From NCBI RefSeq assembly GCF_963677565.1, contig NZ_OY781981.1, positions 2,653,001-2,717,000 on the forward strand: 64,000 nucleotides of DNA, read 5' to 3'. Under the pieces are notes generated by a model that did no database searches, was not told where the DNA came from, and saw nothing but the letters and a program-made list of their open reading frames with translations. Origin of the DNA: an uncultured Draconibacterium sp. (GTDB taxonomy: Bacteria > Bacteroidota > Bacteroidia > Bacteroidales > Prolixibacteraceae). The translations under genes were made by a program, and so were the position numbers. This document shows, piece after piece, positions 44,101 to 50,600 of the stretch; the stretch's first letter is position 1, and each line of letters starts with the position of its first letter.

Positions 44101-46091
44101 TCAGAATTTGCTTTCAATACAACCAGGTTCCATCCAATTGTCACTTCACTTGATGAGTTTAACAGTTGTATATTAACCGGATTATCAACTGAATTGTCAA
44201 AATACTGAAATGGTGCAACAAAAAATACGTCAGCAGCATTTCCCTGATATAACGAAGGATCATCAGCAGTTGCTGATTGCCATAACCTCATATTATCGCT
44301 ACCAATGCGTTGAGTATTATTATAAATCCAACATGAATTTTTACTTTCAGGAATATTAAACTGAACATCGAAAGAAGATCCGTCACCTTCTCCTGTGGCA
44401 CAACAACTGTACACAAAACCAGGAGGAGTCCAAAATACAGGAGTTCCTCCTTCTCCGTCGAAACATACAGCGGCTAAATCTATTGGCGGGCAGTTGTCTT
44501 TTGTAATTCCACACGTACTGGTTTCCGGCTCTGTTATTTCAACTAATAGCGGGCTTTGCGATTCGCAATCATTTGCATCTTTTACATAAACGGTATAAGT
44601 ACCCGCAGCTAAACCTTCAAAAATACCAGTAGTATTCGAATAGCTCGTATTATCTAAACTATACAGGTAGGGTGGTGTGCCGCCACTTGCTTCCACTTTA
44701 AATGAGCCATCTGTTCCACCAATACAAATTAAATCGTTGTGATAATCGTGCAACTCTGTTACAATTGGAGAATGAACAGTCACTGTTACCGGTTGGATAT
44801 CAGAACATCCTGATGCCGAATCAAAACCTTTGATATAATAAGTTCCGGCAGTGGCAGTTGTAGGAGTAGGATATGAAATGGAGGCAGCCTCATCTTCCCA
44901 ATAAGTATATGTTAAATTTGGTGAACTTCCTGCAGTAATAGCAGATGCTGTTAAATCTATGGTATTTGGGTAACAAACCGGATCGGGTTGATTAATATTT
45001 ACTTTAGTGGTGGTAAAACTTTTGGCTTCCAGAAATACTCCTGCATCCCATTTTTGATCACTAATATCTGCAAGGGCCAACTTAATATGATAAGTTTGAT
45101 TAGGCTGAACCTCGTGAGTTGCAGTTAATACAACTGTCATTCCATCAAATTGTGTAGATAAAGCATTTTCTGTTAATGTATAGCTTTTTCCACTACCGTT
45201 GTCTATATAAAAGATTTCATTTTCTGCAGCACAAGGGAAGGAGCCTCTTTGGTTGGAATAGTATTTTGAAGCATCATATTCAGTGAATTCGCCATGAATA
45301 TTTGAAATAGATACTTCTGTACCATTTGGAAGTTTTGCAAGATTTATTGAGCCGGTAATACCGGGGCCACTCAGGAAAAATCCAAAAGCATCGTTAAATC
45401 GAGAACAGGTCCATTCTCTGTATTCTTCCGATGCAAAAACGTATTTAAATTCCAAGGTATTTCCGGCCGGTACAAAATCAAATTCCAAAACGGAAGCATC
45501 ATATGAACGATAGCCACCCGAAATAGTTTCCAAATCAGGATCACCAGCATTTTCTTCCATTGCATCTGTTTTGCTGGCAAGGTCGTTTGGGCCTTCAGCT
45601 GAACTGATTTTACCGGTAGAAAGTAGTAATCCTTCTTCTAATGGAAAGTCAGAGTCTCCTTTATTAAAATAACCAAGTTGTCTGTTGCCTGGTGTCGAAG
45701 ACCAATTATGATCTCTCCAACCATCCCAGCCGGAATAGGTTCTTCGATAATAACCAAACTTTACATTCTCGGCAGACAGACATCCTGATACCAATATGTT
45801 TTCAACCAATTCTTCAGGACTGTAACTATTATAGGTTGCGTTTTGTGCTACCTTAATTGAGCCAGAATTGGTTGTTGCCGATTTTAGAATCGTAGCTGAT
45901 TTTAATGTAGCTTGTTGCTCCTCTTCCGGAATACGGACAGGAACTTCCTGGGCAAAAATAAGCCCGGTTGAAGAAATTAATGATAATACAAGTAAAAGTG
46001 AGCAAAGCCCGCTTTTAATGATTTGATTTGTTTTTCGATTTCCAATTTTAATTGCATTTGGAATCATCTTGCGGGAGTAGAAGTTTTTCAT
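32184..46091 (-). CDS. giant T9SS-secreted multidomain adhesin (4635 aa)
   Basis: A 48-residue leader with a hydrophobic stretch ending IFAQ is followed by a choice-of-anchor L-type domain (about 90-360; FDFVPAGNTLEFKYVFASEE), PKD/SprB-type repeats (about 365-520), and Ig-like domains. Six near-identical 82-aa repeats follow (about 1027-1518), then a long series of HYR-like modules beginning PxDTxxEAC (about 1600-3570). An SdrD-B-like region comes next (about 3578-3800; IDGTVYRED), then Ca-binding DxDxDG runs (about 4300-4465; DDDDDGILDVDEE), and finally a gliding-motility-type C-terminal domain (about 4525-4635; IPDGFSPNEDGYND, IFNRWGNQVYE). It should be exported by T9SS and displayed on the cell surface. 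The last 600 residues are shared with the second module. Ligand is unknown. Confidence 0.93.
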   Translation of the reverse strand: MKNFYSRKMIPNAIKIGNRKTNQIIKSGLCSLLLVLSLISSTGLIFAQEVPVRIPEEEQQATLKSATILKSATTNSGSIKVAQNATYNSYSPEELVENILVSGCLSAENVKFGYYRRTYSGWDGWRDHNWSSTPGNRQLGYFNKGDSDFPLEEGLLLSTGKISSAEGPNDLASKTDAMEENAGDPDLETISGGYRSYDASVLEFDFVPAGNTLEFKYVFASEEYREWTCSRFNDAFGFFLSGPGITGSINLAKLPNGTEVSISNIHGEFTEYDASKYYSNQRGSFPCAAENEIFYIDNGSGKSYTLTENALSTQFDGMTVVLTATHEVQPNQTYHIKLALADISDQKWDAGVFLEAKSFTTTKVNINQPDPVCYPNTIDLTASAITAGSSPNLTYTYWEDEAASISYPTPTTATAGTYYIKGFDSASGCSDIQPVTVTVHSPIVTELHDYHNDLICIGGTDGSFKVEASGGTPPYLYSLDNTSYSNTTGIFEGLAAGTYTVYVKDANDCESQSPLLVEITEPETSTCGITKDNCPPIDLAAVCFDGEGGTPVFWTPPGFVYSCCATGEGDGSSFDVQFNIPESKNSCWIYNNTQRIGSDNMRLWQSATADDPSLYQGNAADVFFVAPFQYFDNSVDNPVNIQLLNSSSEVTIGWNLVVLKANSDETAYTIEAIYSVTTLLAAGNNSNPSETPLTLTIPANDLPLGSGIYKLKFEFTGPGNNKLELDYLNYNAILSDLDGCSEGINFVVTSNHNPGDEFPIGTTEVVYTATLTQPGGFTLSDNCIFDVVVNDAPTPSGNAIQSFCAIDNPTVSALSVAGNNIQWFADATGGQPLDGSTLLVDGEDYFASQTIDGCESLSRFKVNVVVSDPDKPSGESTQTFCLGSEITIADLQVTGENIKWYANESDRAPLDETELLVNGATYYATQTVGDCESDQRLMVTVVIEACCTGVVTASGNSPVCVGDDIDLSASFTSTADSVKWKGPDNYESSDLDPDAFTATTASEGDYIVCVFYNSDCVARDTIEVIVNEAPEAPEKDDDITECETDPIQTLNANDALVSSTGVTWFDAASGGNVVASPTLNTVGTKTYYAEYSNGTCSSLTRTAVTLTINEAPEAPEKDDDITECETDPIQTLNANDALVSSTGVTWFDAASGGNVVASPTLNTVGTKTYYAEYSNGTCSSLTRTAVTLTIYEAPEAPEKDDDITECETDPIQTLSANDALVSSTGVTWFDAASGGNVVASPTLNTVGTKTYYAEYSNGTCSSLTRTAVTLTINEAPEAPEKDDDITECETDPIQTLNANDALVSSTGVTWFDAASGGNVVASPTLNTVGTKTYYAEYSNGTCSSLTRTAVTLTINEAPEAPEKDDDITECETDPIQTLSANDALVSSTGVTWFDAASGGNVVASPTLNTVGTKTYYAEYSNGTCSSLTRTAVTLTINEAPEAPEKDDDITECETDPIQMLNANDALVSSTGVTWFDAASGGNVVASPTLNTVGTKTYYAEYSNGTCSSLTRTAVTLTINEAPICNVTGTDGPICTESVETFYAPEGLAGYAWSIDGNGSISGSTATDSVNVVSGTLCDSTYTVYLTVTNSDGCSSDCEKTLMVGQTDSVSLIIPGDTTVEACISQSELESIITNWKNNVVQTNGGCNAQLLEPEVLGYLEDERTCGGEFLIEWKASSDCQDLVSDTTTITISTPDPLIMTVPEDTSVEACDGASLLSITQDWMLNGATFSGACYSDQIQTDTVYFSGFENVNICGDEITITWVATDPCGDHQLIDSAKIKLLSPDPLIMTVPKDTTIEACESETMNSIIEDWKIFGATFSGPCYVQSGLYPTDTVIVNTDEVSLGCGTVSITWIATDMCNGAQLVDSAKIILQTDPLIMTVPEDTTIEACDIGSMTLSFEDGWTSSTGSTGLAAILQDWALNGATFSGACYSDQMQIDTVFMNGDVNSIYCGGEYTITWIATDICGGDQLVDSAKIIVSPTDPLIMTVPKDTILEACTDIEEITSLEQSWLTSGLSLSGACYANLIEVDSPQKSGNITSCGGKVTFVWSVQDLCSDSTFVDSASITLLNTPAPVIATAAKNDTTECARIVNAEKSAAIVTLDPYQLWLSNHAGMTIANTCGDDVTWTDNSDTASWTGDGCERSIEIIFTATNSCNLSVSDTATFVVHDTQAPELTGILPADTLDLELCIAEIPAGPSETDIAALYDDNCNTVVVTKSDSLSGDDCNWKVIYTYTVTDKCGNAADNVTVTYAGGDSELPTATAPNGGDLGCNPADSAYAALDTLMWEDNCDNNVFSGVISGTPEDIGDCYWSVTHKYWGTDNCGNSDTLTQTYTWIYAPALELTAPNDTVVDGCTPIATIDSLYIDWLSKVNLDGGCITDLTADTSSVDFNICGDTIDVIWKATSSCLDPVYDTATFIVAPTSPVILTVPADTTIEACLTHDSLNAIISNWNNNVVNAEGGCNPEIEFIGSDDFDLNELTCGGEFILIWEATSDCQDPVRDTTTVTISPHPLVMNVPKDTLVEACNIKDFYGLVGDWQQNDVVSFSGACNSDLIQVDSMTFKADKDDYLEYFFCGGEYTFTWYATDVCSGEQLVDSSKVILSSPDDPYELNAPEDTVLASCADSSEIVQTLFKTIFDVKLSGGCTDSFPSTFTVAELCEIEILEYDSTPRLDVVVDDLLCGGELTLVYKFPYGCSGDLTDTTKITVLSPAPVVLTAPDNDTIPACTSADAIYNLFEAWLAEVEYTDGCNLQVSYDSTLVAPDTCGGEIEVIWTATSNCEAEVSDTATFIIEEAPAMVLTAPDNDTIPSCASADAIDDLFEAWLDEVTYDGGCDLKVSYDSTLVAPAACGGSVQVIWTANSSCEEPLKDTAYFVVEDTPDLVLTCPGDTTEVACQDESAIAASFASWIAGFGVEGGCNPQVTYYIDTTVVSLDTLVAPDICGGAITISAVASDDCQQGGRCSSTFTINGASPVEVSGPADYQRISCVFPDQDSLDNAFAQWLEGFSVADSGCGVTATDLSQYTAPALCAGDTVEVVFGAADHCSNDTVSAKFIIIPADTADVEGPGDFTAESCDYTSQAEIDADFDLWLDSFNVVSNECQAEPSSLDYNAPTWCEGGSVTVVFGLGNNCTSDTVSATFTINAADSVSLTAPKDTTVSACKNQQELFDLFESWLSRVEYNGGCATDVDHDAHGMDGFMSCGDSIPVIWTAESNCQDPVYDTAYFVIEDAPAVALTAPNNDTIPSCSSQADIDSLFTDWLAEVDYSGGCSLDVSYDTLDVRAPISCGGSVEVIWTANSYCEEPVHDTAYFVVEPAPLLTLTCPADTTEVSCQSENAIATSFASWISSFGVVGGCNTDVTYYVDTTVVSLDTLVAPDICGGAITISAVAIDGCDQRDRCSSTFTINAQDAPTWETVELTLDTTLSCSDTAGLRIAQEMAPVIIDVCGNTLMVEKTPGTFERTDEVCPSAGIIVNTWIATDSCGNQSDEFTQTITIIDTTPPIIICPNDTTVWIDAYVPDAPVQIPLPTVFDDCSEVTYWNDYNFTTDASDTFDIGVTTVTYYAEDDCGNIDSCSFTVTVLCEGQTRIDGTVYREDQQNEPIEGALVILVAQDVINDPDTVALVVTDTSGQYAFVNIKPGDYLVQVIDANLNVAGLYNTNSSLFFTTVVDCEFQTHNFGYEEYNGPVVGDLVWYDKNNNGIQDEWYDSNDDDLVTKNIPDAHGAVPFDEWEWIDLNNNGTYDQPEDEGELNKAGVGNALNPNIIVTGSGGYIDSIIVGFTGYWRDKPAELGTYNIELDFDTNMSDQATIIGASGLVKILPATTKSGILSSAMYATTADFDVTCGVTNENPQSALLSESSPQDLTKDFGVSCTAETIEVYDKTVECDGNGNQAEWNEFYAQFDVSSNPDYKIRISEDETPLCGLTKAIKVTGIITGPFVTDTVSATFTIEDTTPPEIIEPASNPVVECTPEGYEAALQAWLDNHGYAEAVDGCGEVSWENNYEDISFETTCCNSGEVTVTFYAFDECGNFTPTTGTFRVVDEDAPTFTAPEDITIYSDSECNYDVSVEVTGDVTDESDACCTDLNAEYSDIQEQGSCAGEWIITRTWTLVDECGNEAEPQVQIITILDTVAPVISCNDITVQLNENGVASITVDDINGGSTDNCGIDTMYISQEFFYCGGLGENQVTLTAIDECGNVSTCTSTVTVEEGVYECDPELYKANADYLELIYCPGGTVTGDIDLFANDEGFTRENSDFGVLTNLPEGVTITDGTLDYINEDASELIITLTYSVCHNLNTSICDTAEVTIRVLIDTDCDDIPDVNDIDDDDDGILDVDEELYALNQETLDSDGDGIVDRLDIDSDNDGIPDNIEWQQTIAEGAEAERRGGTDNNWDYYPPLGSDSNGDGWDDQYDTENEGVYYEPLDMDQDGTPDYLDIDSDGDGIEDWIEGWDAAPHDTIADTNIGSTDADGDGLFDPYDSYDTSEEWLHGQNAIGSYAPLQDMAADTANNIRDWRDIIDPPVITDPQEAEGCELIIPDGFSPNEDGYNDYFEMRFVCAEGEQTFEELYPEARIEIFNRWGNQVYEQENYGNVTRWGSTDAWWNGTSMHDMQIGNDKLPAATYFYILYFNSGGKEPVTGTIFLNN
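41538..43013 (-). repeat. 6 x 246-bp tandem array in the giant adhesin
   Basis: Six in-frame copies of an 82-codon unit (EAPEAPEKDDDITECETDPI at the start) differ by only a few bases. Example differences are NAND versus SAND, one IQM and one Tyr for Asn. Period checked with the landmark CTTGAGCATG at 42061 and 42307. Each unit is an Ig-like domain with two Cys. Confidence 0.95.
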
Positions 46092-46218
46092 ATCGTTTTG
46101 TGTTAATCATATACAATTATGCCTTCAAAATGCTCTGAAGCGCTTAATGGGTATGGATAGTAAATACAATATGAATTGCATTTATTGTCCGTTTGGTTAT
46201 TAATAAACTTGATATGAA

Positions 46219-46410
46219 ATTGTCTGGAAAGTATGAATAACCCCTTATTTTTTACCTTCTTTAAATTTCAGAATCAATAAATTACTCATGCAAATTATGA
46301 CATAATCTCAAATTATCCAAATAAATATTAGTGGTTGAATTTGTCCATTCTGCCATAATGTATTGTTTAGTACGTTCGGAACATAGAAAGCAATAGTTAT
46401 GCCATTTGTG
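46219..46410 (-). promoter_or_regulatory. conserved upstream region of giant adhesin 1
   Basis: About 90 bp (46219-46308) align without gaps and with few mismatches to 55529-55618 upstream of the second giant gene (offset 9310). A second conserved patch around TTTAGTACGT (near 46367) matches 55676. This shared noncoding DNA lies 130-320 bp before the start codons and probably holds a common promoter or leader. The core includes CATAATTTGCAT on the minus strand, near but not equal to TAnnTTTG. Confidence 0.55.
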
Positions 46411-46636
46411 TAAAATGTGCAGATTTAAAGGGATTTCTGTAGTGTTAGAGTTATTTTGTTGTTTCAGTATGGGACAATTTTCTGTAATTGATAATAGAAC
46501 TTTAGTTATGTTCTGATTATGATTTTGTTAAGGGATTAATAAGATATTTATTGTGATTTGTTGTTGTGTAAGCTGCTTTTTGAAGCATATTTAAGGGATG
46601 TATTATACATCATTGGATGAGTGTAAATTTAAAAAC

Positions 46637-46677
46637 AAAACCCAAGCCACAACAAGGAAAGTTGCGACTCGGGTTTT
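46637..46677 (-). terminator. terminator of porP-like gene, copy 2
   Basis: Same 17-bp stem as at 31128-31168, carried along in the duplication. It separates module 2 from the upstream region of giant gene 1, which is on the same strand. Confidence 0.85.
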
Positions 46678-46698
46678 AAACACAACATCAAAGTATTT

Positions 46699-47646
46699 TT
46701 AGAAGTATCTTGGCGATACCACTTTTTCTTTCTTAAATCTAAGTTCGTACGAGATCATTACTTCGTGCGTACCATTGTTGTAATTCTGCAAATTTGTTGT
46801 AGAAAAATCAATGGCGTATCCCAACCGAAGTTTCTCTGCAAACAGGAACTGGGCAATAAAACCATACGAATCGCCTGAACGCCACATGGCACCTAGCCAC
46901 AGTTTTTCTTTAATTAGGAAGTTACCTGTTAAATCGAGCTGAAGCGGAGTACCTGTTTCCGAGGTAAACGAGGCTTTTGTTAAAGCCGTTGGTTTGAATT
47001 TAACATTCTCGCCAAGGTCGAATACCGCTCCAGCGATCAGGAAGTAGTGACGCAGTTGTCCTTCTACCGAAAAATTGTCGTAATCATTATCAAAAGTACT
47101 GTTCACCACTCTTGGTATCGAAAATCCCAGGTAAGCTCTTTTGCTGTAAAGGAATGCTCCCACACCAAAGTTTGGTTTTAGTTTCGAATCGATTTCTCCA
47201 ACAAACGAAGGATCTCCCGGATCGAGAATGTTATGCAAAGCCAGGTTGTGCGAGTAATTGGTAAACCCACCTTTTAATCCCAGTCGTAAATTCAGTGTTT
47301 CACTTAAAGGTACGAGGTAGGAATAATCGGCAAACATATAAAACCGTTTTACGTATTGCACTTTATCGCTTATCAGGTTCAATCCCAGTGCCACTCTTTC
47401 GTTTTTGAGCGGAGCCTGGAACGAGAAGGAATATGTTTCGGGGGCACCATCAAACCCAGTCCACTGGTGACGGCCCAGTAACATAAAACCAACGGATTCC
47501 CATGTACCGGCATAAGCCGGGTTAATGGTTTGTGTATTGAACATGTATTGAGTATACATGGGGTCCTGCTGCGCATTAGAGGTAAATGCAGATAATACAA
47601 TTGCCAGAATCCCTAAACCTTTGATAATATTTAATTTTGCTTTCAT
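46699..47646 (-). CDS. PorP/SprF-family T9SS outer membrane protein (copy 2)
   Basis: This 315-aa protein is identical in sequence to the one at 31190-32137, including signal peptide and the NPAYAG family motif. It sits 46 bp after the second giant gene, with the same spacing as copy 1. With two identical copies, each cargo has its own PorP/SprF-like partner, and loss of one may be tolerated. It lies wholly inside the duplicated 2867-bp block. Confidence 0.93.
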   Translation of the reverse strand: MKAKLNIIKGLGILAIVLSAFTSNAQQDPMYTQYMFNTQTINPAYAGTWESVGFMLLGRHQWTGFDGAPETYSFSFQAPLKNERVALGLNLISDKVQYVKRFYMFADYSYLVPLSETLNLRLGLKGGFTNYSHNLALHNILDPGDPSFVGEIDSKLKPNFGVGAFLYSKRAYLGFSIPRVVNSTFDNDYDNFSVEGQLRHYFLIAGAVFDLGENVKFKPTALTKASFTSETGTPLQLDLTGNFLIKEKLWLGAMWRSGDSYGFIAQFLFAEKLRLGYAIDFSTTNLQNYNNGTHEVMISYELRFKKEKVVSPRYF

Positions 47647-47692
47647 CGTTTTAAATTTTTTTCAGATTTAACATTCATTAATTATTAATCAA

Positions 47693-50600
47693 TTAATTAT
47701 TTAGGAATATTGTTCCGGTAACCGGTTCTTTACCACCGCTATTAAAGTATAGGATGTAGAAATAGGTTGCCGCAGGCAGTTTGTCGTTACCAATCTGCAT
47801 ATCGTGCATCGAAGTTCCGTTCCACCATGCATCGGTGCTTCCCCAACGCGTAACATTACCATAGTTTTCCTGTTCGTATACCTGGTTACCCCAACGGTTA
47901 AAGATCTCAATTCTTGCCTCGGGATAAAGCTCTTCGAAGGTCTGTTCACCTTCAGCGCAAACAAATCTCATTTCGAAGTAATCGTTGTAACCATCCTCGT
48001 TCGGAGAGAATCCGTCAGGGATGATAAGTTCGCATCCTTCAGCTTCTTGAGGATCTGTGATAACAGGAGGATCGATAATATCTCTCCAGTCGCGGATATT
48101 GTTAGCAGTATCAGCCGCCATATCCTGCAATGGTGCGTAAGAACCAATTGCATTTTGTCCGTGTAACCATTCTTCGCTGGTATCGTATGAGTCGTATGGA
48201 TCAAACAGCCCATCACCGTCAGCATCAGTAGATCCAATATTTGTATCAGCAATTGTATCGTGCGGTGCAGCATCCCAACCTTCTATCCAGTCTTCAATTC
48301 CATCACCATCGGAATCAATATCCAGGTAGTCTGGAGTACCATCCTGATCCATATCCAGCGGTTCGTAATAAACACCTTCATTTTCTGTGTCGTACTGGTC
48401 ATCCCAACCATCACCGTTAGAGTCCGAACCAAGAGGAGGATAGTAATCCCAATTATTATCTGTTCCTCCGCGTCTTTCAGCCTCTGCACCTTCAGCAATC
48501 GTTTGCTGCCATTCTATATTATCAGGAATACCGTCGTTATCAGAGTCAATATCCAGACGATCTACAATTCCGTCTCCGTCCGAATCAAGTGTTTCCTGGT
48601 TCAGCGCATAAAGCTCTTCATCCACATCAAGAATACCATCATCGTCGTCGTCGATGTCATTTACATCAGGTATATCATCACAGTCGGTATCAATCAGTAC
48701 TCTGATGGTTACCTCAGCAGTATCACAGATCGAAGTATTCAGGTTGTGACAAACAGAGTAGGTAAGTGTGATTATCAGTTCACTGGCATCTTCATTGATA
48801 TAATCCAGTGTTCCGTCGGTAATAGTAACACCTTCAGGTAAATTGGTCAGTACACCGAAGTCTGAGTTTTCACGGGTGAATCCTTCGTCGTTGGCAAACA
48901 AATCGATGTCTCCTGTTACGGTTCCTCCCGGACAGTAAATCAATTCAAGATAATCGGCATTTGCTTTATAAAGTTCCGGATCACATTCGTATACACCTTC
49001 TTCAACAGTAACGGTTGATGTACAGGTTGAAACGTTTCCACATTCGTCGATTGCGGTTAAGGTAACCTGATTTTCGCCCAATCCACCACAATAAAAGAAT
49101 TCCTGGCTAATATACATGGTATCAATACCACAATTATCAGTTGAACCTCCATTGATGTCGTCAACAGTAATGGATGCCACACCATTTTCGTTGAGCTGAA
49201 CAGTAATGTCGTTGCAGCTGATTACAGGAGCAACTGTGTCAAGTATGGTGATAATCTGAACCTGAGGTTCGGCCTCATTTCCACATTCATCAACCAGAGT
49301 CCAGGTACGTGTAATAATCCACTCGCCTGCACATGAACCTTGTTCTTGTATATCAGAGTATTCTGCATTCAGATCGGTACAGCAGGCGTCACTTTCGTCA
49401 GTTACATCGCCTGTTACTTCAACACTAACATCGTAATTGCATTCAGAGTCAGAGTATATAGTAATGTCTTCTGGTGCAGTAAATGTAGGAGCAGTAGTAT
49501 CGATAATCGTGAATGTAGCTGTTGTTGAAACAGTGTTTCCGCAATCGTCAATTGCAGTAAAGGTTACAATAGCAGCACCAGTGTTGCAACACCCCGGAGT
49601 TAGTGCTTCAAAGTCATTTGTCCAGGTAATGCCGCCGAAACCAACTTCTGCAGCTCCAGTTATTCCATTTGAGTTTAACCAGTTTTCAAGAGCGTCTGCA
49701 TTGCCAAAACCATCGCATTCAACTGTTAAGTCGCTTGCTTCACTAGTTAATTCAATCACATCTTCTCTTACTGTTAAGTTAAGAATAATTGTATGAGAAC
49801 ATCCTGCATCATTTGTTGTAAACTGGCGATAGGTTCCCGATTCTGTATATGTCCTGTCATTCAGCGTATATGAATCACAAACTACCTGGTTAATTACTTC
49901 CTCAGTACTTTCAAGAATGGTGAGATTTACCGTAATTGTACCAACACAACCTCCTTCGCCTTCTATTACTTGTGTGTAAGTGCCACTTTCAGTATAAATA
50001 GAATCATTCAACTCATATTGGTCGCAGGCTGTTACATCTATTGTATCTTCCGGACTATCAAGAATGGTAACAGTAAACATTTCTTCGTCCGAGCATCCGT
50101 ATGCCGTAGAATCATAAATCCAAACAGTTTGGCTTGAAGTAATAGGGCCTGTAATTATAATCCCGTTATTTTGCCGGCTGTTATTGTAGTATGCTTCATT
50201 TCCAGTTAGGTTAGTACCTTGTATTGTTGGTAAGGTATAACTATCACACGCTGTCTGTGTACCTGGATTTGTTATTTCAGGAGTGTATTCGATGCTTACC
50301 GTGAAAGTATCTTCTGTCCAGCACATGTTATCTGATCCGGTAGCGGCATAAATATAAATATCCTGTGTTTTACTTATTGTAGCTTGAATTGAATCTATAC
50401 CTCCTGTCTCTGCATAGTACCAGAATTCAGCAGGAAGAGGTCTTAGCTCCTGAAGCTCAGTCAGAGTTATTGAGTCGCATATTTCGAGATCCTCAAGAGG
50501 ATTGATTGAAGGAACTTCGTTTACTACTACTATTACTGTATCTGAATCAGTACATCCATTTCTGCTATCTGTTACTTCAACAACATATTCTCCTGATTGG

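Larger units (their letters stand above)
46627..49493. repeat. 2867-bp direct repeat, copy 2
   Basis: This is the second copy of 31118-33984. It begins with the last 53 bases of the BFD-like gene, here without the rest of that gene, which identifies it as the derived copy. It ends inside the second giant gene. Confidence 0.95.
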
